Origin: an uncultured Lachnospiraceae bacterium
GTDB lineage: Bacteria > Bacillota > Clostridia > Lachnospirales > Lachnospiraceae
DNA length: 64,000 bases
Assembly (NCBI GenBank): GCA_947363565.1
Contig: CANAPP010000005.1
Location: 1 to 64,000 of the forward strand
Reading direction: 5' to 3'
Shown in pieces: positions 53,621-62,452 of the stretch (positions are counted from its first letter, which is position 1; each line of letters starts with the position of its first letter). The notes under the pieces were generated by a model. The model had not been told where the DNA came from, did no database searches, and saw only the letters and a list, made by a program, of their open reading frames with translations. Both the position numbers and the translations under genes were made by a program.

Positions 53621-56600
53621 ATGCTTTCAAAATTCAGTGTAAAAAAACCGTATACCGTTGTCGTAGGCGTTGTCCTGATCATTATTCTGGGAGTTGTTTC
53701 CTTTACCAGAATGACCGTTGACCTGCTTCCAAGCATGAACATGCCCTACGCGATCGTGATGACGACCTACCCCGGGGCCAGCCCGGAGGAGGTGGAAGAG
53801 ATCGTGACCAAGCCTGTGGAGCAGACGATGGCCACGGTCAGCAATATCAAAGATATCATGTCCGTGTCCAGTGAGAATGCCTCTACGGTCGTTATGGAAT
53901 TCGAGCAGACCTCGAATATGGATTCCGTGACGATAGAGATGCGGGAGAGCCTTGACCAGATCAAAGGTTTCTGGCCGGACGAGGTGACCAACCCGATGAT
54001 CATCAAGCTGAATCCGGATATGATGCCGGTTCTTGTGGCGGCGGTCAGCGCCAAGGGCGACAGTACGGCACAGGTCAGCAAAAAGATCGAGGACGAGGTT
54101 ATCCCGGAGATTGAAAGCGTGGAAGGCGTCGCTTCCGTTTCCGTGACAGGGAATATCGAGGAGACGGTCGAGATTACACTGAATGAAAAGAAGATTGATG
54201 ATGTGGGCGACGACATCAAGGCAGAGATGAAAAAGCAGCTTAATGATGCAAAGAGTGCCCTGAATAAAGCCAAAAAACAGGTGAAGAGCGGAAAGAGCGC
54301 CCTGGAATCCGGGAAGAAAAAGGCGGCTTCCGGCATGGAAAAGGCAGAGTCCCAGGTATCTGTAAAGAGTGAGGAACTTAAGCAGGCGCAGCTTGAGCTG
54401 ACGGAGAAAAAGGCAGAGCTTAACGTGCAGGAGACGCAGCTTAACCAGAACCTTGCGCTTATCCAGGCGCAGAAGAAAGGTGCGCAGGCGCAGCTCGACA
54501 ATCTGATGCAGGCAAAAGAAGCTTACGATACATTGAAAGAGCAGTATGAGGCGATGCCCGATGAGATGCCCGGAAAAGAAGAGCTTGCACAGCAGCTTGC
54601 CCAGATGGAAGAAGCGCTCAAAGATTATGACGCTACATATAAGACGCTGACAGAGACGATCCAGCAGCTTGACGCCCAGGAACAGCAGCTTTTAGCGGCG
54701 CAGGCACAGATGGCCGCCGGGAAAGAACAGCTTGGCAAGATTGAAAAGCAGGTGAATAAGGGCGCCATGACACTTGCCCAGGCGAGGGGTAAGCTTGCCT
54801 CGGCGCAGCTTCAGGCAGCAGTCGGGATCGGAGAGGGCACAGCACAGCTTGCGGCAGGAGAGTCTGCCATCAAGATGCAGGAGGAGCAGCTAAAATCAGC
54901 GGAAAAGGAAGCAGAAAACAGTGTGAAGGTGGAAGACATCCTGTCTGTGGATACCGTAAAGACCATGCTGTCCGCCCAGAATTTCAGTATGCCTGCAGGC
55001 TATGTTGACGAGGAGGGGATAGATTATCTTGTCCGTGTGGGCGACAAGTTTAAGAGTCTTAAGGAGCTTAAGAAGTTAGTGCTTTTAGATATGGAAGACA
55101 TCGATCCGGTAAAGCTTACGGATGTTGCGTCGGTAAAGCTTACCGACAATGCGGATGAGACCTATGCGAAGATCAACGGGAAACCAGGGCTGATGCTGAC
55201 GGTGCAGAAGCAGACAGGCTATTCTACCGGAGATGTAAGCGACAGGGTCTTGGAGAGATTTGAGCAGATCCGCAGGGATAATGAGGATGTCCACGCGGTA
55301 ACATTGATGGATCAGGGTGTTTATATTGATATGATCGTCAATTCCGTCCTGCAGAATCTCCTTTACGGGGCGGTGCTTGCAGTGATCATCCTGCTGCTCT
55401 TTTTAAAGAGCCTGCGCTCCACATTTGTCATCGCATGTTCGATACCGATCAGTATTATGACTGCGCTGGTGGCGATGTTTTTCTCCGGTATTACGCTGAA
55501 TATTATCTCCCTGTCTGGTCTGGCGCTGGGTGTCGGTATGCTGGTAGATAACTCCATCGTCGTGATTGAGAATATTTACCGAATGAGAAATGAAGAGGGC
55601 GCGTCGGCGAAGAAAGCGGCCATGCAGGGAGCGCAGCAGGTGAGCGGCGCGATCCTGGCTTCTACGTTGACGACAGTGTGCGTGTTCCTTCCGATCGTAT
55701 TCACCCAGGGCATAACACGGCAGTTATTTGTGGATATGGGGCTTACCATCGCTTACTCACTCCTGGCAAGCCTTCTGGTAGCGCTTACGGTCGTGCCGAT
55801 GATGTCGGCAGGGCTTTTGCGGAAGACAGAGCAAAGAGAAAGTAAATTTTTTGTAAACATTAAAAAAGGTTATGGAAAAGTTCTTGCAAAGGCTTTAAAA
55901 TTAAAAGTGTTCGTATTGCTTGGAGCATTTGCGTTATTTATCGGAAGTGTCGTGCTCGCCGCATCCAACGGGACTGAGTTCATGCCGGATATGGAGAGTA
56001 CGCAGATCAGTATGACACTGGAGACGGAGAAGGGGACGAGCCTTGAGGATACCGCCAGGGAGGCGGACAAGGTGATGGATATCCTTGGGAAGATGGACGA
56101 TATCGAGGATGTCGGCGCCCTTGTATCATCATCGGATATGCTGGGGACACAGGTAGAGACCAATGTCATTTCCTTCTATGCGATCACGAAGGAGAACCCG
56201 TCTCTTTCCAATAAGGAGCTTCAGAAGGAGATTGAAAAATCGACAAAAGATATCAACGGGGAGCTGACGGTCAACATGTCTAATATGGATATGAGCGCAC
56301 TGGGAAGCTCGGGGATCAACGTGGAGATCCGCGGACGGGATCTTGACAGGCTGCAGGAGATTTCTAAGGATGTTAAAAAGATCGTGGCGGACACTAAGGG
56401 TACGCAGAATGTATCCGACGGGACAGAGGATAACACCGAAGAGCTCCGTATAGTGGTTAGTAAAGCGAAGGCTACAAAGCAGGGGCTTACGGTCGCACAG
56501 GTGTACCAGGAGCTTCACGAAAGGATTGCCGAACCGACATCGGCCATGACTCTCGGGACCGATACGCAGGACTACGAGGTGTACGTAAAGGACGGCGGGA

Positions 56601-57421
56601 ACGAGAGCATGACGAGAGAAGATATCCGTCAGATGAAGCTTACAGTGACGAAGCAGGACGGGACGACGAAGAAGGTGAAGCTTTCTAAGGTGGCGGATTT
56701 TGTGGATACATCCAGCCTGCAGTCCATCAACCGGAAGTCACAGACGAGATATATGTCCGTGACGGCAGAGATCAAAGAGGACGACAATATCGGTCTGGTC
56801 AGCAGCCGCGTGAAGAAAGCGCTTAATGCGTATGATGTCCCGGAGGGCTACGAGGTGGAGATGACCGGGGAGGATGAGACGATCAACGAGGCGATGATAG
56901 AGCTTTTCAAGATGCTGGCGCTGGCGCTTGTATTTATGTACCTGATCATGGTGGCGCAGTTCCAGTCGCTGAGGTCTCCATTCATCATCATGTTTACTGT
57001 GCCTCTTGCATTTACCGGAGGACTTCTGGCACTGTGGCTTGCGGATATGCCGATCAGCGTTATATCCATGATCGGATTTGTCATGCTGTCAGGTATTATT
57101 GTAAATAACGGAATTGTGTTTATCGATTATACAAATCAGCTTATCGAAGGGGGAATGCCGAAGAAAGCGGCATTGATAGAAGCCGGGAGGACGAGGCTCA
57201 GGCCGATCATCATGACGGCGCTGACGACAATACTTGGACTTTGCACGATGGCCGTAGGAGTCGGGATGGGTTCGGATATGGTTCAGCCGATGGCGGTCGT
57301 AACTATTGGGGGATTGATATACGGAACGGTGCTGACACTGATTGTTGTTCCGTGTATCTTTGATCTGTTTCACAGAAAGGAGAAAGCGAGGCTTAGAGAG
57401 GGTATAGAAAAGGAAGAATAA
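53621..57421 (+). CDS. RND-family efflux transporter with coiled-coil insertion
   Basis: About 1266 residues, longer than the usual 1000-1050 of AcrB/HAE-type RND pumps. N-terminal helix (TVVVGVVLIIILGVVSF), then porter domain (MPYAIVMTTYPGASPEEVEE, VEQTMATVSNIKD), membrane core near 590-720 (ILLLFLKSLRSTFVIACSIP, GVGMLVDNSIVVIENIYRMR), second porter half, and C-terminal core (GMPKKAALIEAGRTRLRPII). Between about 200 and 450 a helical insertion rich in K/E/Q/A (KKQLNDAKSALNKAKKQVK onward) forms a predicted coiled coil in the first extracellular domain. AAAAGGAG seven bases upstream selects ATG 53621. In a Gram-positive it works without outer-membrane partner; substrate unknown. No MFP gene adjoins. 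Confidence 0.9.
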   Translation: MLSKFSVKKPYTVVVGVVLIIILGVVSFTRMTVDLLPSMNMPYAIVMTTYPGASPEEVEEIVTKPVEQTMATVSNIKDIMSVSSENASTVVMEFEQTSNMDSVTIEMRESLDQIKGFWPDEVTNPMIIKLNPDMMPVLVAAVSAKGDSTAQVSKKIEDEVIPEIESVEGVASVSVTGNIEETVEITLNEKKIDDVGDDIKAEMKKQLNDAKSALNKAKKQVKSGKSALESGKKKAASGMEKAESQVSVKSEELKQAQLELTEKKAELNVQETQLNQNLALIQAQKKGAQAQLDNLMQAKEAYDTLKEQYEAMPDEMPGKEELAQQLAQMEEALKDYDATYKTLTETIQQLDAQEQQLLAAQAQMAAGKEQLGKIEKQVNKGAMTLAQARGKLASAQLQAAVGIGEGTAQLAAGESAIKMQEEQLKSAEKEAENSVKVEDILSVDTVKTMLSAQNFSMPAGYVDEEGIDYLVRVGDKFKSLKELKKLVLLDMEDIDPVKLTDVASVKLTDNADETYAKINGKPGLMLTVQKQTGYSTGDVSDRVLERFEQIRRDNEDVHAVTLMDQGVYIDMIVNSVLQNLLYGAVLAVIILLLFLKSLRSTFVIACSIPISIMTALVAMFFSGITLNIISLSGLALGVGMLVDNSIVVIENIYRMRNEEGASAKKAAMQGAQQVSGAILASTLTTVCVFLPIVFTQGITRQLFVDMGLTIAYSLLASLLVALTVVPMMSAGLLRKTEQRESKFFVNIKKGYGKVLAKALKLKVFVLLGAFALFIGSVVLAASNGTEFMPDMESTQISMTLETEKGTSLEDTAREADKVMDILGKMDDIEDVGALVSSSDMLGTQVETNVISFYAITKENPSLSNKELQKEIEKSTKDINGELTVNMSNMDMSALGSSGINVEIRGRDLDRLQEISKDVKKIVADTKGTQNVSDGTEDNTEELRIVVSKAKATKQGLTVAQVYQELHERIAEPTSAMTLGTDTQDYEVYVKDGGNESMTREDIRQMKLTVTKQDGTTKKVKLSKVADFVDTSSLQSINRKSQTRYMSVTAEIKEDDNIGLVSSRVKKALNAYDVPEGYEVEMTGEDETINEAMIELFKMLALALVFMYLIMVAQFQSLRSPFIIMFTVPLAFTGGLLALWLADMPISVISMIGFVMLSGIIVNNGIVFIDYTNQLIEGGMPKKAALIEAGRTRLRPIIMTALTTILGLCTMAVGVGMGSDMVQPMAVVTIGGLIYGTVLTLIVVPCIFDLFHRKEKARLREGIEKEE

Positions 57422-57485
57422 GGTGACAGTCTAAAGATTAATGAGGAGAAAGCGCGGCAGCATAGGAATGAAACGAGGGCTGGAA

Positions 57486-58043
57486 ATGTCAGAAGAGGAG
57501 ATTAGAATGATAAAAAAAGCGAGGGAATTTGCGATAAAGGCGCATGAAGGCCAGTTCCGCAAGGGGACGGACAGACCTTATATTGTGCATCCGATTGAAG
57601 TCGGGGATATCGTGTCGTCGATGACGCAGGACGCCGAGGTGATCAGTGCCGCACTGCTGCATGACACGATCGAGGATTGTGCGCATGTATCGAGAAATTT
57701 ACTGGCACGGGAATTTTCGGAACGGGTGGCGAACATGGTGGCGCAGGAGAGCGAGGACAAGTCTAAGACGTGGATGGAGCGTAAGAAGTCAACGATTGAG
57801 CATATCAGACATGCTCCCCATGAAGTGCAGTTGATCTGCCTTGCCGACAAGCTGTCGAATATCCGTGATATTGACAGAGATTATCCGGTTTTGGGGGATG
57901 AACTGTGGGACAGGTTCAGGATGAAAGATAAGGATACTATCGGGTGGTATTACAAAGGTGTCAGAGATTCTTTGGAGATGAGCCTGGGTATGATGGAGCC
58001 TTACGAGGAATATTGTATGCTGATCAAGAAAAATTTTGGGTAG
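57486..58043 (+). CDS. HD-domain (p)ppGpp hydrolase-like protein
   Basis: About 185 residues, corresponding to the N-terminal hydrolase half of RelA/SpoT proteins. RKGTDRPYIVHPIEVGDIVS, the HD metal motif LLHDTIEDC and LADKLSNIRDI are intact; no synthetase, TGS or ACT domain is present. It may degrade (p)ppGpp or a related nucleotide (MESH1-like small alarmone hydrolase). GAGGG seven bases upstream favours ATG 57486 over ATGs at 57441 and 57468. Ends in the terminator at 58083, which overlaps the convergent flavodoxin gene. Confidence 0.87.
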   Translation: MSEEEIRMIKKAREFAIKAHEGQFRKGTDRPYIVHPIEVGDIVSSMTQDAEVISAALLHDTIEDCAHVSRNLLAREFSERVANMVAQESEDKSKTWMERKKSTIEHIRHAPHEVQLICLADKLSNIRDIDRDYPVLGDELWDRFRMKDKDTIGWYYKGVRDSLEMSLGMMEPYEEYCMLIKKNFG

Positions 58044-58082
58044 ACATAATCGATTAGACGTGATCTGACAGACGTAATTTTA

Positions 58083-58119
58083 AGGAATGATGCGTATCTT
58101 TGATGCATCATTCCTTTTT
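58083..58119. terminator. Terminator overlapping the stop codon of the convergent flavodoxin gene
   Basis: AGGAATGATGC (58083-58093) pairs with GCATCATTCCT (58105-58115), followed by TTTTTG on +. The right arm contains the stop codon (TGA in gene sense at 58108-58110) and last codons of the minus-strand flavodoxin gene, so one sequence ends both genes. Confidence 0.87.
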
Positions 58120-58680
58120 GTCTGCCGGCCATATAAGCCCCAAGACGCATTCTATGACCGGTTTGAGATATTCCTCCGAGGAAATATCAAAGGAGTGCGC
58201 AATCTGCTTCTCGAGTTCGAGATCTTTTGCGGTCTTGTCTTTTTTTCTCTTCATCATAAAGAAAAGTCCCTTCATCATTATCCGGTCGGTGAAGGACATC
58301 TTTTCATAACATAATCCGGCCGGCAGATAAAAATGAGGAAGATATGTACGTTCGCTCTCGGTAAGGTTATTCTGCCATAGCTGTTGGATGGCGTCTTTTT
58401 CCGCGGCAGGAACGGCGCCGGTAACGAACAGGGAACGGAAAAGCTGACGGCTGCCAGTCTGTTTTAATATTTTGCGGAACCGTTTCAGGCCGTCGATGGA
58501 ACCGGCATGGGCCCGCGTGCCGAAGAAGAGCATATCATAGGAGGATAGAGAGACTGATCGGATATTTTTGAAGTTTATCGCGCGGCAGTCAAGTTTCTCT
58601 GCCAGCAGCCCGGCGTATTTCTTTGTAAATCCGGTGCTGCTTTTGTATATGATCAGTATTTTGGGCTTATTCTGTGTCAT
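58108..58680 (-). CDS. Flavodoxin-domain protein
   Basis: 190 residues. The FMN phosphate loop is YKSSTGFTKKYAG near the start; DMLFFGTRAHAGSIDGLKRF is the second conserved region, as in HemG/flavodoxin_5 proteins. The C-terminal half is basic (FFMMKRKKDKTAKDLELE). A small FMN-binding electron carrier or oxidoreductase is expected, in the cytoplasm or at the membrane. Its start overlaps the end of the TetR gene by 14 bases, forming a regulator-first operon under the operator-covered promoter at 59311-59339. Confidence 0.85.
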   Translation of the reverse strand: MTQNKPKILIIYKSSTGFTKKYAGLLAEKLDCRAINFKNIRSVSLSSYDMLFFGTRAHAGSIDGLKRFRKILKQTGSRQLFRSLFVTGAVPAAEKDAIQQLWQNNLTESERTYLPHFYLPAGLCYEKMSFTDRIMMKGLFFMMKRKKDKTAKDLELEKQIAHSFDISSEEYLKPVIECVLGLIWPADKKE

Positions 58681-59251
58681 CTTCCTGCTCCTTTTCTTTT
58701 AGAATCTGGGTTAAAAATGCCTGGCAGGCAGTTTCCTGCCGGGAGAATATCTCATCCGGCGAGATGCCGGGATCGGTGACGGAAAAGATCGTCCCGATGC
58801 CGATGGTATAGATGAGCATATTCAGGTGAAGCGCCTTTGCCTGGGAGATACTGATGTTAAGCCTTGACGCGATGGCTTCGGCAGTCTGTGCATCAGCCTC
58901 GGAGCGGTAAAGCTCATCCAGAGAAGAGATGCCGCGTCTCGGGCGCAGGATAAACATCCGGAAAATATGAGGTTCTTCCCGGGCAAGCCGGACGAAGGCC
59001 TGTCCGGTGCTCTGAAACAGATTGTCCGGGTCGGTATGCCTGGCAAGATATTGCCGGACGAAGGAGCCGGCCCGCTCCATGACATCCATGCGCAGGCTGT
59101 TCATATTGCGGCAGTAGCTGTAGATCGGCTGGACAGAACAGCCAAGCTCGCGGGCGATAGATTTAACAATGAGCTGTTCCATCCCGCCGGTTCTGGCTAA
59201 ACTAAAGGCTGCGTCTATGACCATGTCTTTTGTAATCTTTTGCTTTGGCAT
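58667..59251 (-). CDS. TetR-family repressor with flavodoxin partner
   Basis: 194 residues. N-terminal TetR helix-turn-helix about 8-55 (TKDMVIDAAFSLARTGGMEQ, IARELGCSVQPIYSYCRN), then the ligand/dimerisation domain. Its promoter has perfect -35 and -10 boxes and is covered by two palindromic operators, so autorepression of the tetR-flavodoxin operon is likely. The inducer is unknown; a redox or electrophile signal would suit the flavodoxin. Confidence 0.9.
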   Translation of the reverse strand: MPKQKITKDMVIDAAFSLARTGGMEQLIVKSIARELGCSVQPIYSYCRNMNSLRMDVMERAGSFVRQYLARHTDPDNLFQSTGQAFVRLAREEPHIFRMFILRPRRGISSLDELYRSEADAQTAEAIASRLNISISQAKALHLNMLIYTIGIGTIFSVTDPGISPDEIFSRQETACQAFLTQILKEKEQEDDTE

Positions 59252-59274
59252 TATCTGAATCTCCTTTTACTAAC

Positions 59275-59317
59275 ATATAATCAGATTATATAAATTATTT
59301 ATATAATCTGATTATAT
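59275..59317. promoter_or_regulatory. Double palindromic operator of the TetR operon
   Basis: A perfect 20-bp inverted repeat with centre TTA (59275-59294 / 59298-59317). Each arm is itself a palindrome: TATAATCAGATTATA (59276-59290) and TATAATCTGATTATA (59302-59316), centres 26 bp apart. The upstream one coincides with the -10 box of the promoter. Confidence 0.87.
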
Positions 59318-59339
59318 GACATCCATAAAATTTTGTCAA
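59311..59339 (-). promoter_or_regulatory. Consensus promoter of the TetR-flavodoxin operon
   Basis: Gene-sense TTGACA (59339-59334), exact 17-bp spacer, TATAAT (59316-59311): full sigma-A consensus. The -10 lies inside the operator palindrome, so a strong promoter is expected to be held by repression. Confidence 0.9.
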
Positions 59340-59382
59340 CAGTAATGGAAAAATCAAATCCGGAAGACAAAATGATCCAGAT

Positions 59383-59415
59383 AGTATTTACAAAAATACT
59401 TCTATATAGTATAAT
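59383..59415 (+). promoter_or_regulatory. MarR-gene promoter with overlapping inverted repeat
   Basis: TTTACA (59387-59392), 17-bp spacer, TATAAT (59410-59415). The inverted repeat AGTATTT-ACAA-AAATACT (59383-59400) overlaps the -35 box and is a candidate MarR operator for autoregulation. Confidence 0.75.
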
Positions 59416-59436
59416 CCGATAGAGGAGGATTTTGTC

Positions 59437-59868
59437 ATGGATATTCAGGGAGGCAATACCATATCACGTATTAAGCAGCTTAGCAGCAGGATCTTTGAAC
59501 GGATTCTTCTTAAGAAGGATATCGACGCGTTTAACGGGGCGCAGGGGCGGATCCTCTATGTCTTATGGCAGGAGGAGAATATATCCTTCAAAGATCTTGC
59601 GGACAGGACTGATCTTGCAGCTACAACGCTTACCAGTATGGTTGACCGCATGGAAGCATCCGGGTTGGTGCGCCGTATTCCGGATAAGGATGACCGCAGG
59701 AAGACGCTGCTTTTGCTTACGGAGAAGGCCAGAAGCCTTGAAGCGGATTATATGGCAGTATCTGAGCAGATGACGGATATCTTTTACGCAGGATTTTCAA
59801 AAGAGGAGATTATGCAGTGCGAGGCGTTTCTTGGCCGGATATATGAGAATCTGAAGCTTTATGATTAA
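59437..59868 (+). CDS. MarR-family transcriptional regulator
   Basis: 143 residues with winged helix: FNGAQGRILYVLWQEENISF, DLADRTDLAATTLTSMVDRM, and the wing LVRRIPDKDDRRKTLLLLT. GAGGAGG eight bases upstream sets ATG 59437. Probably self-regulated through the inverted repeat at 59383-59400. It is followed by the small CDCPAC protein 42 bases later, its likely cotranscribed target. Inducer unknown. Confidence 0.92.
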   Translation: MDIQGGNTISRIKQLSSRIFERILLKKDIDAFNGAQGRILYVLWQEENISFKDLADRTDLAATTLTSMVDRMEASGLVRRIPDKDDRRKTLLLLTEKARSLEADYMAVSEQMTDIFYAGFSKEEIMQCEAFLGRIYENLKLYD

Positions 59869-59910
59869 ATATCCGAAAGTTAGGTTGAAAAAAGTACAGG
59901 AAGGATGAAG

Positions 59911-60270
59911 ATGATGAACCAGAAGTTAAGAGAATTTGTTACAGAGAAACTAAATGACATGACCGCGGCATTTTCCTGCAGTGCCGAGGCAAAGGCAGCG
60001 GCAGAAAGCTGGCTTGCCGCCGCAGGGACAGAGGGAGAAGCGGAGGAGACGAAAAAGCTCATCGCAGAGCTGGAAGAGGACATCATGCCTGTGGATACAC
60101 TGATCGCATTCGCAGGTTCCGAGGCAGGCGCACAGGTATTTGGCGCCGAGAAGGCGAAGGAAGTAGCGGCCCACGGGGAAGGGATCAAGGCTGCCGGTGC
60201 AAAATACTGTGACTGTCCGGCATGTGCGGCTGCGGAGGCAATCCTCGGAAAAAAGGATGAGCTTTTATAG
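59911..60270 (+). CDS. Small CDCPAC-containing protein cotranscribed with MarR
   Basis: About 119 residues, predicted mainly helical (LREFVTEKLNDMTAAF, ETKKLIAELEEDIM), with C-terminal motif KYCDCPACAAAE and an earlier Cys in FSCSAEA. The three closely spaced cysteines could bind metal or act in redox chemistry. Similar short proteins of Lachnospiraceae are sometimes labelled Hsp90-like in databases, as I recall, without visible basis. AGGAAGG (59898-59904) abuts ATG 59905; ATG 59911 has better spacing. No membrane segment. Function unknown. Confidence 0.7.
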   Translation: MMNQKLREFVTEKLNDMTAAFSCSAEAKAAAESWLAAAGTEGEAEETKKLIAELEEDIMPVDTLIAFAGSEAGAQVFGAEKAKEVAAHGEGIKAAGAKYCDCPACAAAEAILGKKDELL

Positions 60271-60346
60271 GAAGGAACCGGGAAAGAACTTATGTTCGTA
60301 AATGTCTTGACATGAGATCTGGGGTATGCTATAGTACAGATAGTAT

Positions 60347-60391
60347 AAAAAAATCGCTCTGCCATTTTTTATATTGGCCAGGGCGATTTTT
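60347..60391. terminator. Bidirectional terminator-like hairpin
   Basis: AAAAATCGCTCTGCCA (about 60349-60364) pairs imperfectly with TGGCCAGGGCGATTTTT (about 60375-60391). A and T runs flank both sides. It ends the MarR/CDCPAC transcript. Confidence 0.75.
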
Positions 60392-60473
60392 GCTCAATCC
60401 CGGCGGACGGAACAGCGGGGAATATCTGTAATTTTTGCGTTGCGCCGTTATATTGAAAGGAGAGGCGAGGCGG

Positions 60474-61319
60474 ATGAGCTTGCGAAGAAAAAGCAGGACA
60501 TTAAAACTGATCATTGCGGCAGTCATATTATGCATGTGTGTGGTATCCGTTATCGTTTTCCATGTCCGTGAAGGCAGGAGGAATGCTGCAAAGACATTTA
60601 TCTATGCTGCGCTTGGGGACAGTATTCCTAACGGCTACTCTGCCGCGGAAGAAGACACGGTAAGCGGGTATCCCCGGCTTCTGGCGGAGGATATAGAGGC
60701 AGAGGAAGAGGTTGATCTGGAGCTTTTGTGGTATACGAAGGATGGGCTTACGGTAGATGGCCTGTATGAGACATACCTGTCTGACCATAAGGTGCAGGAG
60801 AATCTGAAGAAGGCAGATCTGATCACGGTTACTATAGGTGCCAATGACCTGTTAAAAGGATTCCAGGATGCTTATCGGGAGATTTCCGGTAAAGAGATTA
60901 AAGCGCAGGATCTGGATGGGACGCTTAAGATACTTCAAAAGGAAGGTTACGGCGAACCGGAGCTTCTGGTCAGGGCGGCAGAGCGTATATATAGCTGGGA
61001 TTGCAGTGAGTTTGAAAAGGATTGGGCGAAGGCGATGGAAAGTGTCCGAAAGAACCGGAAGGAGGGCGCAGAGGTTATCGTCACTACGGTATATGATCCG
61101 GTCAGGAAGGATGCCGGGTTCGGAGTACTGGAGAGGGCAGCGGCAGTGCTGATCGGCCGGGTGAATGCTATCATTGTCAGGGATTGTGAGAGGTACGGGT
61201 ATCAAGCGGCGGATATATCCGGGATCGGGATGGAAGGACATCTTCAGTCTGACGGGCTGCATCCAGACAGCCGGGGGCAGAGGATGATCATGGAGCAGAT
61301 AAAGATGAAAAGAAGATAA
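60474..61319 (+). CDS. Membrane-anchored SGNH/GDSL hydrolase
   Basis: About 281 residues. An N-terminal helix (LIIAAVILCMCVVSVIVF, about 12-30) acts as signal anchor. The SGNH blocks are ALGDSIPNGY (nucleophile Ser), GANDLL (block III Asn) and DGLHPD (catalytic Asp/His). Extracytoplasmic esterase or lipase, perhaps acting on envelope lipids or acylated glycans. AGGAGAGG eight bases upstream selects ATG 60474. Single gene; substrate unknown. Confidence 0.9.
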   Translation: MSLRRKSRTLKLIIAAVILCMCVVSVIVFHVREGRRNAAKTFIYAALGDSIPNGYSAAEEDTVSGYPRLLAEDIEAEEEVDLELLWYTKDGLTVDGLYETYLSDHKVQENLKKADLITVTIGANDLLKGFQDAYREISGKEIKAQDLDGTLKILQKEGYGEPELLVRAAERIYSWDCSEFEKDWAKAMESVRKNRKEGAEVIVTTVYDPVRKDAGFGVLERAAAVLIGRVNAIIVRDCERYGYQAADISGIGMEGHLQSDGLHPDSRGQRMIMEQIKMKRR

Positions 61320-61323
61320 AAGG

Positions 61324-61360
61324 AGATAATTGTCATAGATAATTGTCATAGATAATTGCA
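61324..61360. repeat. 13-bp tandem repeat after the SGNH gene
   Basis: AGATAATTGTCAT occurs twice in succession (61324-61336, 61337-61349) followed by a partial third copy (AGATAATTGCA). It starts five bases after the stop codon. Confidence 0.85.
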
Positions 61361-61467
61361 TTTATATTCCGTTTCATGTACAATGTTTAAGAAGACAGCG
61401 CGGTACTCGGACAGAGTGCATAGACAGGAACAGATCAGCGCTGCCTGATTGTACAGGAAGTGGGATT

Positions 61468-61737
61468 ATGTCAGAGATACGTAAAAGAATTGTTTTTCAC
61501 GGGCGTGTGCAGGGAGTGGGTTTCCGTTACACAGCCAAATGTTTAGCACAGTCCATAGGGCTTACCGGATGGGTTGAGAATGAATATGACGGTACGGTCC
61601 TTATGGAAGTCCAAGGGCGGGAACCGATGATCTTCAAGCTTATGGAAGGGCTGAACCATAATATGTTCATTGATATCACCTGGATTGATTCAAAGGACAT
61701 CCCCCTGGAGGAAGAGAGAAGCTTCCGGGTCAGATAA
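61468..61737 (+). CDS. Acylphosphatase
   Basis: 89 residues, exact family size. The phosphate-binding motif GRVQGVGFRY with catalytic Arg and the second motif GWVENEYDGTV with catalytic Asn are intact. It hydrolyses acyl phosphates such as carbamoyl or acetyl phosphate, in the cytoplasm. A ribosome site AGGAAGTGGG lies upstream. Single gene. Confidence 0.94.
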   Translation: MSEIRKRIVFHGRVQGVGFRYTAKCLAQSIGLTGWVENEYDGTVLMEVQGREPMIFKLMEGLNHNMFIDITWIDSKDIPLEEERSFRVR

Positions 61738-61812
61738 TTATGATGATAGAATATTTATACGGAGGACGTCCCGGGCTTTCTGGGTAATACTGTATAATCA
61801 TGGAGAGAAGCT

Positions 61813-62400
61813 ATGGAAAAGGAAACGGAAAAGAAAAGTGTAAAGAGCAGGATTGTCTCTGCTGCGTGGCAGTTGTTTTATGAAAAGGGGTATAACGGGA
61901 CTACGGTAGATGAGATCATCGAATTATCGGGCACCTCTAAGGGGTCTTTTTATTACTATTTCGGGACGAAGGACGAGCTGCTCAATACGCTATCGCTTGT
62001 TTTGGATGAGTATTATGAGGAGCTGGACCATACAATGGAAAAAGATATGGAAAGCTTCGACAAACTGATATACATTAATTATAAGGCACATACGATGATG
62101 GAGGAAAAGATCAGTATAGACCTGCTCGCCTCTCTGTATTCGACGCAGCTCGTGGCCGCAGGGCAAAGACATCTCCTGGATCAGAATCGGCATTATTATA
62201 AGCTGGTGACTAAGATTGTTGAAGAGGGGCAAAAAAAGGGAGAGCTTTGCGATAAGAAGACGGTCAGTGATATCGTGCAGTATTATTCCATGTGCGAGCG
62301 GGCGCTGGTATATGACTGGTGCCTGAACAAGGGAAGTTATTCGCTCGGCGAGAGAAGTAGGGAGTGGATGCCGGTTATGATGGAACATTTCCGAAGATGA
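61813..62400 (+). CDS. TetR-family transcriptional regulator
   Basis: 195 residues. The HTH is at about 12-55 (IVSAAWQLFYEKGYNGTTVD, ELSGTSKGSFYYYFGTKDEL). Effector domain follows without recognised ligand signature. GGAGAGAAGCT supplies a ribosome site. No divergent or cotranscribed partner gene is visible, since an integrase remnant follows on the other strand; its target is unknown. Confidence 0.92.
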   Translation: MEKETEKKSVKSRIVSAAWQLFYEKGYNGTTVDEIIELSGTSKGSFYYYFGTKDELLNTLSLVLDEYYEELDHTMEKDMESFDKLIYINYKAHTMMEEKISIDLLASLYSTQLVAAGQRHLLDQNRHYYKLVTKIVEEGQKKGELCDKKTVSDIVQYYSMCERALVYDWCLNKGSYSLGERSREWMPVMMEHFRR

Positions 62401-62452
62401 TTTTTCTATCACAGATGTAAGCGATCTGTCAAGGGCTTACGTCCGGTATTTC

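Noticed and set aside
59432..59773. Overlapping 113-residue + strand ORF
   Set aside because: It is in a different frame of the MarR gene, which has a clear ribosome site, promoter and family match.
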